Below, in pieces: positions 1 through 11,697 of a DNA stretch of 64,000 nucleotides (positions are counted from its first letter, which is position 1; every line of letters starts with the position of its first letter). Under the pieces are notes generated by a model, which saw only the letters and a program-made list of their open reading frames with translations, did no database searches and was not told where the DNA came from. The translations under genes were made by a program, and so were the position numbers. The DNA is from Gymnopus androsaceus JB14 (lineage: Eukaryota > Basidiomycota > Agaricomycetes > Agaricales > Omphalotaceae): assembly GCA_009733575.1 (NCBI GenBank), contig ML769413.1, positions 62,001 to 126,000 on the forward strand. The letters are read 5' to 3'.

Positions 1-2222
1 CGCTGAGGCACTGGTACCACTTCCACTCGACGGAGACGGCAGCTGAGGAGAGGTGTTTCCTTGAGAGCTGGCCCCATTGATCGCATTCGAACCGATCACA
101 GGATTCGCGTTCCCGTTGGTCGTGTTCAGAGCTAAACTCCCAACAGCTCTAGCGATCTGGGCCACGTCAATCTCTTTAGCAGTGACGTTGGGGTCCTCGG
201 CCTCCATTTCTGGATTTGTGTGCACATCCTCATCATCATCAACTGCATGCAAATCCTTCACTGATCGCAAGGAATGCGTAGAGCCAGCTGCGACACTAGA
301 AGAACGTGACGATCTGGAATGTCCGTTGGAGGAATGAGATGTCTTGGAAGAAGAATTTGGATTGGAGGGCACATCTTTAGAGAAATGGTCCCAAGGCCCA
401 GCATCATTGGATGAGAGTGCAAGAGGTTTCGGTTTGGCAATAGGCGGCGAGACCATACCACCCTGATATGAAGTCACGGGCACTGAATGAAAAGCATCGA
501 ATGCGGAACCGGACCTGAGGCGTAATGGCTGCTTCTGGTTCCGCTCGCCATCTTCCCTCTGGACTTCTGTTCTTCGTCTACCGCCTTCCTTGGCACTGAT
601 AGGTCCCGAGGATTCATCACTAGAGAACCCCATGGGTTCGTAGATCTTGCGCTCGCGCTCGCGCTCTCGGCCATCTTCCTCCCACAATTTCGATAGACCG
701 GAAAGGTCTCTCGAAGGTGGGATAGCGGTCGAAGTAGAGGAAGTACCATTCGACGAAATAGTTGAGAAACCCATGGCACCGAGTGTCCCCAGCTCCCTCT
801 CTCTGGCACTCATGCCTCCAAGTTCATTAGGCCCTTGCGAATGCGTTGTTGGAGGTGGGTACATATCGAACTGCGACATGGGTGCGCCCCCAACAAAGCT
901 CATACCGCCTCCAGGAAGTGATGTAGGTCCAACGTTGCCGGTGGGACCTAAAGCGCTGCCTCCCATGACATTGACAGATCCAGCGTTAGTGCCAGCGCTT
1001 CCGTTGGCAGTTACTCCTCGCTTCGTATGCAGGTTCTTCTTGGCCATTTCAGCCTTTAGAACAGCACCCTTCTCGATATCGACTCGACGGCCCTGGAGAA
1101 CATTTCTGGCATGTTCCGCCTCTTCTCTCGTTTTGAACTTTGCGAACCCGATGATTTGTTTGCGCGGTGGAATCGGGCCGTTGCTACCGAGCGGTCCGTT
1201 ACCTGAGCCACTAGGGTTAGGATTAGGGCCAAGGGTTAACACATTCGAAGGACCCCCGACACCTGCGGCCAGTCCCCCAAGACCAATTCCTAAACCAGGC
1301 GGATAGTATGAGTCGTCGATCGGTCCCGTCGAAACTGCGGGCCAACTAGTCATACCATCTCTACCGCCGTCAACGACAACACCACCTTGGTTCATGGTGA
1401 CGATACTGTAAGGGTCGTTGATGGCAGACTGTCGGACGAGAGAAGCGATAGAAGAAGAATTGAGGCCTTGGAGACCAGGCGGAGGAACTGAGGAAGGGTT
1501 TCCTATAGATCCTACCCCATACGAAGTATACTCTTTATTCGGAATTTTGAGTGTAGCTGCCTCAAATCCAGATGAAAATGTGAACATGTTTTGGAATTCC
1601 CGTTCCTGCAAGAAAAAAAAATTGTCAGAGGTAAACACTTGAGAGCAAAGACCTATAAACGTACCTGCATATCGTCGGGAAACCCAACTACAAAAATGGT
1701 GGAAATATCTTCATGGACACTACTACCACCGTTTACACTGGCGCCACCGTTGTGCCCCGAGTTCCCGCTCACGTTAGCAGCGTTGGACAAGTGAGGTCCA
1801 TACGGTGTCTGTGAGGACATTGGGATAGAGTGAGGATTGACGGCATGCGGAAGAGAATGCGGTTGAGACGGAGGTGGCAGCTTATTGTAGTTTGCATACG
1901 GCTCAGCAAGGCCGAATGGCGCAGCGTAAGTGGGCCGAGATGGATCGACGAAAGACGGCTGAAGATGTGCTTGTGTCGGAGACGGGAGACCGTATGGATC
2001 ATGCGGGTAAGCAGCTGGTACATCACGATACATGGTGGGATTTGTAGAAGGCATGGTGGAGGAAGGTGTTGTATGATGTTTAGAGGAACGAGTAGCATTT
2101 GGAATGGATGTGAAGGAGGAACGATGGTATCCATTAAGAGCAGACCTTTTGTCGTGCTCAAACTCGGCATACATTTCAAACTGTTCGGAGGGAGAGTCTG
2201 GTCTCTGAGATTGTTGATGCAT
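1..2222 (-). CDS. RRM-domain RNA-binding protein, 3' end outside window
   Basis: About 721 codons are visible and the C-terminus runs off the left edge. Exon 1 is 2222-1665; a 59-nt intron (donor gtacgt, acceptor ttgcag) precedes exon 2, open from 1605 to base 1. An RNP2-like TIFVVGF follows a Pro/Ser/Asn-rich N-terminal region. An RNP1-like IIGFAKF lies about 160 residues later, followed by the usual end of an RRM (ARNVLQGRRVDIEKG). A low-complexity Gly/Pro/Asn segment of over 100 residues sits inside the RRM between these strands. The rest is Ser/Asn/Gly-rich. The architecture recalls fungal Scw1/Whi3-type regulators of mRNA, which usually have a second RRM near the C-terminus; that part would lie outside this window, so the subfamily is inference. 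The start at 2222 is the first in-frame ATG; the frame is open upstream to about 2400 without an ATG, so an upstream spliced exon is possible. Confidence 0.8.
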
Positions 2223-3169
2223 GAGCGGCGAGCTTCCAGGAGAAGAATTTGGGTTGGAAGACGACGAGAGAGGATGGTCAGAAGTGGAAGAGTCGGAGGA
2301 GGATATTATGGGCTCGGCGTCGAGCTGCTCAAGAAGGGACTTGTTAATGTAGTCCTCGTCGGCCTGACGCTGACGAAGATGAGGAGCAAGTGATGAATCC
2401 AGGTTGTCGGACGTTATTTATGGGTGGAAAGAATGTGCAGCGCAGATGCGCGTTCGACGCGTATAATGGTGAGTGAAAACAGTCGGAGCTCGGTATCTAG
2501 GAAGCAGAAGTAAGAAAAGAGTAGTAGCAGTGAAAAGCAAAGATGTAAACCTGAACGCCGGATGAAATCTTGGGAAAAGGGGAATATGCAATCGAGTGCG
2601 TGGGATTGGGGATGATTAGAAGGAAAAGCAACAAGTTCACGTACAACAGATATCTGAAACGTGTGACATAAGCTGCCCGCACAGACCATTTCCGCTTTCA
2701 GCCACTCGGCAACTCCCGACCTACCGCTCGACACGTCGAACAATGGGCAGCGATGAGGATGTTGCTTTGTCCAAGCCTTTTGTTCCACCAAATTTCGCAG
2801 CAATCCAAACAACCCAAAACCTTCCTCGGATTCCCCCAGCTATTCACCATGCTCCTCTCTTTGTTCCTAGTCCATCCGATTGCATTCTTGCATTGTCCTC
2901 GTTCTTCATTGTCCCAGTTTCATGTGCAAATAAGTAGCCATTCCGATCCTTGAAAGGCAGAAGAAATCGAGCTAGTCGTCGTCATTAACGTTAACTGAGG
3001 GCAAAAAGAAAAAGAAAAGATGGTGCGAACGCACGACGTTCGCCGTCAATAGGCCCGGATCGATGCCTGCCACACGGTTAACCCCAAGTGCTTGGCTTCA
3101 AAGTCAAGTTCCTTTTCCTACACGCGATCTACACGCGACGCGATAATCAAACATATCGCTTGCATATTT
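2223..3169. other. Leader and promoter region of the RRM gene
   Basis: No convincing gene is visible. On the minus strand a plausible 5'-UTR intron lies around 2495-2550 (donor gtttac, acceptor ttcctag). An open frame of 64 codons on the plus strand at 2743 has no recognisable features and is probably fortuitous. From 3000 to 3170 the sequence is unremarkable. Confidence 0.4.
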
Positions 3170-5060
3170 TACGATTATCGAGAGTTTAAAAAAGTTATTC
3201 GAATTTCGTCGACGAGCCGAGTATAGGATCCAAAGCAGAGAGTCGACGTCGTTCTAGTAGTCTTGAACACTCTTGGGACGAATGGCACAGCTGTTGTCCT
3301 CAAAGGTCGCATCTGTGGGTTTCTAGAACCCTTGCTATGTCGATGCCCTCCTGACCGCATTCCGTACACAAACGCGCTCCGAGTACACTCCGTCCAGGTC
3401 ATTCCGTTGTTATTTTGCCTTGCATGCCCAAAGGACTTCAGATATGGTTTTATTGAGCGAAGTAACTTCAGTAGATTAAGAGCTTGATCATACCACATTA
3501 ATAATTCGTCGAAATCATCGTGACAGTCGTAATGTCTGCCCAAAGAAGCAAATTTCGGCAACCAAGCAGCTGAGGATATCATATCATATCTGAATAAGAG
3601 ATGAGGTCGTCAAAGGTCGCGCTCAGGATTGACAACAAATAAGTACCACCATCGTTTAATCGCAAACTTGCACACTAGCAAGGTATCGACCAGATGTACC
3701 AGATGTATCAGACGGGTTTCATTGAGATCAGCCTGGACCAGTCTTGACTGCGGTGATAGCAGAAAAAAAAGTCAGTCCATTGAAGAATAACATTAAGTGA
3801 TGATATACCATGTCGTCCGTTCCATGAAGTAGCGTATAAAGGATACGACCCCAAAAATCCAACTTTCGAAGTTGACATCGCGATCGCGTTGGACAAACAC
3901 GTCTCGTGAAATTGATTATATCTGTAAAAACAAAGAGGGTGAGTCCACTGAAGATTAAGACTCTTAGCTTGGCAAAATACCTGAATGAACCAAAGCGTAA
4001 ACGACGCGACGCTCTCGGGTTCAGTATTTCGTTGTGTTGAAAAGATCACAGTCAAGTAGACGCGTATCATCTGTAAGAGTACTCCGTAATCAGCTCCTTG
4101 AAATAATGTGCATAGCGTCCAAGATTAACAAAATACCTCGGCAAAGCAGAAGAACGCCGTCTGCAGTTTACTCAATGCTGCCCCAGGCGCGTTAGAGTGT
4201 CAAACAGACGCGTTCTTTACTGCGTGGATGCTTGGAGATCCCCTTCTAGAAAACAGAGATGAGTCCTGTGAAAGATAGCGCTTACGCACTTCAGCAGTAT
4301 CACTGTCAGTGAGCTTGTAAAACCATAAACGATACGACCCAATCACCGATTTTTCTGTAGCTATTGCAGCCGGATCACGGCTTTGCCAACGAGAATTCCA
4401 TGTGCGTTGAAGATGAAGAGATACGTACTGATAAATAACATGAAGCTTCAGCATCCCTGTTCGCTCATTTCGTTAATGATTCATAAATTAAATAACCTCG
4501 CAAACTCACCAGTGTATAGCGTCAAGCTGCTGATTCGGAAGATGACTAGGAATGAGAAATGAGCTTTCGAGAGATAGCGCTTAAGATTGTACATACAGTC
4601 CGTTCAGCGAGCTTTAACTACATATAATAGCGCCAATATAATAGCTGTAGTCGGCGGTTTATTCGCGGCGTTAGACAAAGTTCACTATGGAGCGGAAGTT
4701 TCGGGTGGAGACTGTGTTTTGCCAGCGAAAAGCCTAGTGGCATTGGAGATGAAGATGAAGAAAGCGGGCTCAGTGATGAGCTCAGTATTTACAAAATCCC
4801 TGTCGTCCATTTCGTTAGTAACGAGTATATTAATTAATCTCGGAAACTCACCCTGAAGCAGACATTTTCACTCCTGCAATTCTAGCCAAGGCAAATTCTC
4901 TCCATGATTGTATCCCAAGGAAGGATTCGGATTTGTGATCTTTTCAGATAAGTTTGAGCGCAGTGAATAAGACAAGTCACCACCAAAACGACGCGCCATT
5001 GCCACTCGACCGACCCCAAAAATGCCACAATATACATAATTCAGCCAGGCTTTAGGCTGG
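3170..5060 (-). pseudogene. Degenerate, internally repeated intron-containing gene relics
   Basis: Read on the minus strand, this stretch shows a series of short exon-like pieces separated by intron-like segments with GT...AG ends, but frames do not connect. Two intron-like segments, about 4857-4806 and 4511-4461, resemble each other (both begin gtgagttt and end acgaaatg...cag). The intron-like segment starting near 4284 resembles the one ending near 4546. A short motif encoding GSY or GSV after a Gly-rich run (ggggtcgtatc-like) recurs near 5010, 4345 and 3855. This suggests two or more tandem copies of one gene that have decayed. I do not recognise the family; hydrophobic runs such as LQTAFFCFAE near 4150 could come from a membrane protein. 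Confidence 0.35.
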
Positions 5061-5741
5061 AGATTCTGGGGTTTCAGAATAGAGCTGAGAGTTGAGGAAA
5101 GAAAGAAGGGTAATCCACATACATGGGCTCGAAGGAAGCCTTGGAATCGTAGATTGTGCGCTCGCTGCAGAACGCAAATGCCATCGCTCCATCCAGCTAT
5201 AGATAAATAAGAACTAATAGCTTGTTATGAAGTTCTCTCTGCGACTGGGCGGAAAAACAAAAGAGGAGAGACGCGTGGGCGCGCACCGTGATTCCGGATT
5301 CCGGACGGACCACGAGCGCTTCAATTCACAACTTTGGCTTAGCCTTTCCAAATAAGGCATCGGACCACTTGAGCCTCCACGGGAACAAGATATTCTGCAA
5401 TGCTGCATCAAGCGAGAGGTATCAGATTCGACAGAACCTCATGACTGATGGTTGAATAGCGGTCTGGGCCTCAGAGTACGTCTGCGCAACTTGAATCCGT
5501 ACTACGCGCCTCTCAACTTTTGTACTTATTCTGCATCAAGCAATTCGACAGATCCCCATAGAGAGAGCTCTATAGTCATGAGACTGATGGTGAATAGCGG
5601 TCTGTACGTGTCCGCAGTACCAGTGTAATGAACCGGGCTGCCTGCAATCAATCCAGCAACTGGGCCAAAAGACCAACAATATTGTTGCAGGCACTATATA
5701 AGCGTAATGGACGGAACCATTACAACCAGCCAACTTGAATC
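5061..5741. other. Intergenic stretch with a short direct repeat
   Basis: No gene is visible. Similar sequences, each with a segment ending tgaatagcggtctg, occur at about 5405-5465 and 5530-5606. The motif cttgaatccgta seen at about 5490 occurs again at 5742 and 8793, where it marks the left edge of each large duplication copy. Confidence 0.4.
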
Positions 5742-5762
5742 CGTAATACTTGGATCTCCTTC

Positions 5763-7432
5763 ATGGATTTCTCTCATGGCATCGTTCATACGCCAGCGAG
5801 TATCAAGGCCAGCGCAAATACGTCGCTTATTCTAGAAGACGTACTGCGTCGCTCTGATATCAGTGAGGACAATTCTACAGATTTTGACGTTATCAAAGGT
5901 CTTACAGCAATTCCTAGAATATGTTCGGTTATATTTCGTTGATTTATCCAACACACGTCGATGCCGCGTCCTATCCAAGGAATACTTCAAGCAGCTCATC
6001 AAATCCAATCGTCCCGGAGTCACTATCGCCAAAGCTTCTCTTGGCCTGGTGAATCTCGCCATGGCTGAAGGATTCGAACCGATTGGAGAGTTTCTCTATG
6101 CCCTAGATCTGAGCTCTCTACGAATCTTACAGGGTGTAGGGAAGGGTACAATTCTCGGAATTCTAGGGAAATTTGAGGAGAAAGATCCAGAAGATAAGGA
6201 GAATGGCGTAGAGGTGGGGATGTGTCCAAGAACCACTTTGAGTCGCATAATTCGGTGTGTTATCATGTTTCTTCACAGTAATTTTAGTATTGAGTGAATG
6301 CATGAACCAACAGGGAAGTCAAGGATACCTGTTCTGCCGAGTTCTTAATCGGTTGCGAGAGCGAATTCATCCTACTGAAATCAACTAACCCTGTGCAGCC
6401 TTTGAGTGTACACAATTGGTCTGCGTCGGACGGTCTACTGGCGGGCTCGAAAGGGGCAGAGATAATGGAAGAGATTGCTGACTCGCTTCAAGCAAGCGGG
6501 ATCAAATTAGAGGTATTCCATCCCGAATCTGCTCCAGGTATGTATATGCTTTTTCACAGATTGCCCAAACCTCTTCTGACGCTACTACCTACATCAGGTC
6601 AATACGAAGTAGTAACAGGCCCCTTACCTCCATTAGAAGCAGCAGATGCTTTAATCTACACCCGCGAAATTATCACTAACGTTGCTGCTAAACACGGTGC
6701 TCATGCGACTTTTGCTCCTCGTCCGTTCATGTCCAGCCCCGGAAGCTCCACTCACGTCAACATATCTGTTCACGACATATCTGGTTCCAATGAGCGTAAG
6801 AAAATCCCCAACGAACTGTCCTTGCTCGAAAAAGGTTTCCTCGCTGGTTTACTTGATCATCTTCCGGCTATAGCTGCGTTCACTCTTCCGATTCCTGCGT
6901 CATACAAGAGGGCAGTGGATGGCGTGTGGAGCGGAGGAACCTACGTCTCTTGGGGAACGGAAAATCGAGAATCTCTCATTCGGTTAACGAATCCCGCCTC
7001 GCCTTCTTCGAGGAGATACGAGTGCCGATTCATCGACTCGACGGCCAATCCATACCTAGCGCTTGCAGCTGTTCTTAGTGCTGCAATGACTAAAATGAAA
7101 TTAAGGGGCGATGTCAAGCTGCAGGTGCAGGACGCAGGATCAAAGCCGGCTGCGAATATGTCAGAGGAGGAAAGGAAGGAAAAGGGGATCACGAAGAAGA
7201 TGCCTTCAAGCTCAGAGGGAGCAAGGGCGAATTTGCGTAATGATCCAGAGTTGTGTGAAATTCTTGGAAAGGAGTTGGTCGATGCTTTCTTGTCCGTGAA
7301 CAAGGTCGGTGAACGTTCCTTGCTCAGCTATCGTAACGCATTAGCTGACTTCGTCTGTAGACGCTTGAGGAATGTTTGTTGCAAGACAAGACTGAAGATG
7401 AACAGTTGACACGTGTAGTTGAATTTTACTGA
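5763..7432 (+). CDS. FluG-like glutamine synthetase domain protein, copy A
   Basis: Five exons inferred: 5763-5840, 5908-6254, 6314-6537, 6598-7304, 7361-7432. They join in frame to about 475 residues, the size of a GS-I-type catalytic protein. Visible: the N-terminal beta-grasp strand (YVRLYFVDLSNTRR), the metal-binding acidic motif ESEF, EVVTGPLPPLEAAD, the glutamate-site VWSGGTYVSWGTENRES, and SRRYECRFIDSTANPYLALA. Such fungal proteins resemble the GS half of FluG; their substrate is uncertain and glutamine synthesis is not proven. Two residues differ from copy B at conserved positions: CESEF (B has FESEF) and H-V-N (B has H-A-H) in the nucleotide-site His motif. H-x-N also occurs in eukaryotic GS-II, so activity may persist. 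The 67-nt first intron resolves an apparent frame change near 5897. Confidence 0.82.
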
Positions 7433-7536
7433 GACGCCAATACTACAGTAGAAATAGAAATTCCTTGGAGAACGATATGTATGATTGTGATAGAATACAG
7501 TTGAATACTTGCAAGCAAGCAATGGACACAGAAATT

Positions 7537-7788
7537 TTATGAAGGAAGAACCGAGACTAAAGGTTGTGACCTGACGATCGCAGTACCCATTTCTGCGCTT
7601 TCTGTCTTCCACCTGGGCCTAAACCTCGTTGACATTCTCCTCATTCCTGGATCACATTCCCTACCACTGAACATTTCCCGCTTAACGTCCCCCGACCAAC
7701 CCTTCTAAAACGGTGCTCCTTGCAATCTGGTCACCCTCGCTTTCAGCCTTAACCAGGTCCGTAGGCGCAGAAATAACAGAAACAGACC
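7537..7788 (-). pseudogene. Duplicated 3' fragment of the membrane-protein gene at 10589-11697
   Basis: This is the minus-strand end of copy A. It matches the last roughly 260 bases of the intact gene at 10589-10851, including the stop codon context (ttatgaaggaag), but no upstream exons follow; beyond 7788 the sequence is unrelated. It also has small indels that change the frame. It is a passenger of the duplication and is presumably not translated. Confidence 0.75.
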
Positions 7789-8792
7789 ACCACCAAGAGT
7801 TGGTTGTAATCGTTTGCGAATGCGAGGAGTAAGTCCGTTATCGTAATAGTGAACAAGCAGCACGACCAGCATGTTTCGCTTAACTTTCCTCAAGGGGATT
7901 ATAGTTGAACCTCCAGCATCCCAGAGGAAACACTGCAAAGAGATGCCAAATGTCACTAGCAGGATACCATGTAACCAGTAGAGAATGCTCTCAAGGAAGA
8001 GCCCGAGTAATTGTGAATGGGGAGAGATGCATGACCACAGTTGATAGCTAGAGCATCGGCTTACGTTGAAATGATCACTGCATTATTCTTTCAGTGAGCA
8101 TAGATGAGCGACCCAGAATGCGGTCTACCGTAGAGTCTGTGGAGTTCGATATCGTAGCACTAGCAGAGGTAAAAGCTGCTTCGCCGGAGATGGTATGGTA
8201 CTCAATATACGTTTGCAACGGATAGTGTCTTCGGATGTCTACACCATAGCGAATCACGTTTGAGTTATAGTTGAGATTCGGCAAGAGTACCAATTGTACA
8301 GCACAGTATCAGAGAGCGTGATTACAGGAGGTAAATCCAAAGCTTTCGCTACCTGTAGAATCGAAACTGGATACCGACCGCGGTATCACCACCGGGACAT
8401 CTGGAGGCGTGTTCGGCCAGATGCTGTAGGAATTTTTGTAGTGACTCTAGCCTTTCAATAACATGCTGTGAATTTTGAGGTGTTCATAAAACGGTCGATC
8501 ACGCCTCTACAGTGAGCAGTTTCCAAAAAATCCAACGCAACGCTGAGTATATGCTAATATATGCGTCACCTAACTAGCAGCGTCACGCTACACGTGCGCC
8601 TACATGCATGTTTCAGATTCTGCATCAAGTCCCGATTCATCGAATATAATCGTTTCTACTGGACTCGGAGATGCTATAAGTGGCTAGCACGCCGGTGCAC
8701 GCCGTTCTTCGAAATCCGATATTAATGCGTCAAAGAGCCAAAGTCAAAAGGAGGTAGGACGCGTCATCGTTGTCTGGCTACAGCTTGAATCC
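7789..8792. other. Unique spacer between the two duplication copies
   Basis: About 1 kb with only short open frames on either strand. I see no domain, RNA gene or repeat. The 3' portion (about 8600-8790) would act as the upstream region of copy B. Confidence 0.5.
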
Positions 8793-10851
8793 GTACTACT
8801 TGGATCTCCTTTCATGGATTTCTCTCATGGCATCGTTCATACTCCAGCGAGCATCAAGGCCAGCGCAAATACGTCGCTTATTCTAGAAGACGTACTATGT
8901 CGCTCTGATATTAGTGAGGACAATTCTACAGATTTTGACGTTATCAAAGGTCTTACAGCAATTCCTAGAATATGTTCGGTTATATTTGGTTGATTTATCC
9001 AACACACGTCGATGCCGCGTCTTATCCAAGGAATACTTCAAGCAGCTCATCAAATCCAATCGTCCCGGAGTCACTATCGCCAAAGTTTCTCTTGGCCTGG
9101 TGTATCTCAACATGGCTGAAGGATTCGAACCGATTGGAGAGTTTCTCTATGCCATTAGATCTGAGCTCTCTACGAATCTTACAGGGTGTAGGGAAGGGTC
9201 CAATTCTTGGAATTCTGGGGAAATTTGAGGAGAAGAATCCAGAAGGTAAGGAGAACGGTGTAGAAGTGGGGATGTGTCCAAGAACCACTTTGAGTCGCAT
9301 AATTTGGTGCGTTATCATGTTTCTTTACAGAAATTTGAGTATTGACTGAATGATTTGCGGAATGAATCAACAGGGAAGTCAAGGACACTTGTTCTGCCGA
9401 GTTCTTGGTCGGTTTCGAAAGCGAATTCATCCTACTGAAATCAACTAGCCCTGTGCAACCTTTGAATGTACACGGTTGGTCCGCATCGTCCGGTTTACTA
9501 GCGGGCTCGAAAGAGGCAGAGATAATGGAAGAGATTGCTGACTCGCTCCAAGCAAGCGGGATCAAATTAGAGGTTTTCCATCCCGAAGCTGCTCCAGGTA
9601 TATGTTTTTTACAGAATGTCCGCATCTCTTCTGACACCATTACCTATGTCAGGCCAATACGAAGTAGTAACAGGCCCCTTACCCTCCACTAGAAGCAGCA
9701 GATGCTTTAATCTACACCCGCGAAATTATCACTAACGTTGCTGCTAAACACGGTGCTCATGCGACTTTTGCTCCTCGTCCGTTCATGTACAGCGCCGGAA
9801 CTTCCACCCATGCCCACATATCTGTTTACGATCTATCTGGTTCCAATGAGCGCAAGAAAATCCCCAACGAACTGTCCTTGCTCGAAAAGGGTTTCCTCGC
9901 TGGTTTACTGGATCATCTTCCTGCTATAGCTGCGTTCACTCTTCCAATTCCTGCATCATACAAGAGGGCAGTGGATGGCGTGTGGAGCGGAGGAACCCAC
10001 GTCTCTTGGGGAACGGAAAATCGAGAATCTCCTATTCGGCTAACGAATCCTGCCTCGCCTTCTTCGAGGAGATACGAGTGCCGATTCATCGACTCGACGG
10101 CCAATCCGTATCTAGCACTTGCAGCTGTTTTTAGTGCTGCAATGACTAAAATGAAATTGGGGGGCGATGTCAAGCTGCAGGTGCAGGACGCAGGGTCAAA
10201 GCCTGCTGCGAATATGTCAGAGGAGGAAAGGAAGGAGAAGGGGATCACGAAGAAGATGCCTTCAAGCTCAGAAGGAGCAAGGGCGAATTTGCGTAATGAT
10301 CCAGAGTTGTGTGAAATTCTTGGAAAGGAGTTGGTCAATGCTTTCTTGTCCGTGAACAAGGTCGGTGAACGTTCCTTGCTCAGCTATCGTAACGCATTAG
10401 CTGACTTCGTCTGTAGACGCTTGAGGAATGTTTGTTGCAAGACAAGACTGAAGATGAACAATTGACACGTTTAGTCGAGTTCTACTAAGATACCAATACT
10501 AGAAATAGAAATTTCTTAGAGAATGAGATGTATGATTATAATAGAATACAGTTGAATACTTGCAAGCAAAGCAGTGGACGTAGAAATTTTATGAAGGAAG
10601 AACCGAGACTAAAGGTTGTGACCTGACGATCACAGTACCCATTTCTGCGCTTTCTGTATTCCACCTGGGCCTGAACCTCGTTGGCACTCTCCTCATTCCT
10701 GGATCACATTCCCTACCACCGAACATTTCCCGCTTAACGTCCCTCGACCGACCCCTTCTGAAAAGGTGCTCTTTGTAGCCTGGGACATCATCTTCGCTTT
10801 CAGCCTGTAACCAGGTCCGTAGGCGCAGAAATAACAGAAACAGACCGCCGT
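8793..10851. repeat. Segmental duplication, copy B
   Basis: Direct-repeat partner of 5742-7788. The right edge lies inside the coding region of the neighbouring minus-strand membrane-protein gene, which is intact on this side. Copy B therefore sits at the original locus on that flank, and copy A is the derived insertion, as far as this edge can tell. Confidence 0.88.
8814..10488 (+). pseudogene. FluG-like glutamine synthetase domain gene, copy B, two frameshifts
   Basis: The same five-exon layout as copy A is recognisable: start at 8814, first intron 8892-8958, last exon ending at 10488 with the same C-terminal TLEECLLQDKTEDEQLT. Two single-base insertions relative to copy A break the frame: gccattaga near 9154 (A has gccctaga) and ttaccctccact near 9683 (A has ttacctccatt). 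Neither is explained by a splice site. Elsewhere copy B looks more family-like than copy A, with FESEF, WSASSGLLAGSKEAE and an H-A-H motif in THAHISV. Either copy B decayed recently or the two insertions are assembly errors, in which case B would be the better-conserved enzyme. Confidence 0.78.
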
Positions 10852-11697
10852 CTGACATGGCTTCCTCCTCTCGAACCCATTGGGGAAGCAATAGGGCGTA
10901 CGTGGTGAAAGCGGCAAAAAATATGATAGCTAGAGCGAACCCGAGTATGAACGATTCAGGTGAAGTCAGAGTGGAGAAAGAGGAGCATGGAGAATACAAC
11001 AGGCGAGCTAAAATTAATCAACATCAGTCGGTATGCTTGGAATGAGCTGATAATATATAAACGAACCTCCGTATCGCACGAAGTACCAGCAACTACTCCC
11101 TATAGCGCAAAGCAGCGTTACTGTCTGTATTGTTGGAGTATCCCATCTGCGTATACTCTTTATTTCAGGCAATAGTACAACGACTCCCCATAAAAGTAGT
11201 TGCCCTGCTGCGGATGTCAAGAATGAAGCAAAGGATCCCTGAGTGAAGTAGAACAATCCTTGCGCTTCTTCAATAGGCATGTAGCTCGTGTGTGCCATAT
11301 ATGAGCCTGTACCCCATTCTGGAGGAATTCTAGTCAGGACTGAACCCTCTGATCCATCAATATGCACCGCGGACGTGTCATTAGAAGCATGCTCGCCTTC
11401 GCTGGTGTTCCCTCTGAACCAGGTCCTCCGAGCCAATACGCGTCCGCGTTCTAGCTCTCTTCTATACAATGCACAGTTGAAAGTCAATTCCAGCTCTCCT
11501 GTGCCAAAAGCTCGCGGCACCACGTCTTTTCCTCCTAGAGCTCGATATTGCGACAACGGTGCGCGCACAAAATCGTGGGAGACACCTTTGAAAGAGGCAT
11601 AGAACTGCACCAAAAGAGAAAGACTGAGCAGAAAAATGAATGAAGGGAGATCACGGGGAAGAGGTTCACGGTGCAAGCGTAGCTTTCGGGCGGGCAT
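10589..11697 (-). CDS. Membrane protein with about four transmembrane segments, unknown family
   Basis: Two exons (11697-11067 and 11007-10589) joined over a 59-nt intron give 349 residues. A short basic N-terminus (MPARKLRLHREPLP) precedes a hydrophobic segment LPSFIFLLSLSLLVQF, then a hydrophilic region of about 110 residues, then hydrophobic segments around FASFLTSAAGQLLLWGVVV, TVTLLCAIGSSCWYF and FILGFALAIIFFAAF, and a basic C-terminal tail of about 90 residues. The large region between the first and second segments would form one loop. I do not recognise the family. Its 3' end overlaps the right edge of duplication copy B, and a broken copy of that end lies at 7537-7788. It is convergent with the glutamine-synthetase-like gene. 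Confidence 0.72.

Larger units (their letters stand above)
5742..7788. repeat. Segmental duplication, copy A
   Basis: About 2.05 kb that reappears at 8793-10851 in the same orientation with high similarity, introns included. It holds the whole FluG-like gene plus the 3' end of the convergent membrane-protein gene. Similarity starts near the motif cttgaatccgta and stops just after the run agaaacagacc. Because introns and flanks are shared, it arose by DNA duplication, not retroposition. Confidence 0.88.

Noticed and set aside
2743..2937. 64-codon plus-strand open frame upstream of the RRM gene.
   Set aside because: No conserved feature or splice pattern, and it overlaps the promoter of a well-supported gene.
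5841..5907. Apparent frameshift at the start of both glutamine-synthetase-like copies (near 5897 and 8948).
   Set aside because: A 67-nt GT-AG intron (donor gtactg, acceptor cttacag) joins the first exon in frame to QFLEYVRLYFVDLSN in copy A, and the same intron fits copy B. No lesion is needed here.
6538..6597. Continuous frame from 6393 to 7409 read as a 338-residue protein.
   Set aside because: The frame reads through a 60-nt intron without a stop and ends in a second intron; splicing both gives the family-like GQYEVVTG and a proper C-terminus.
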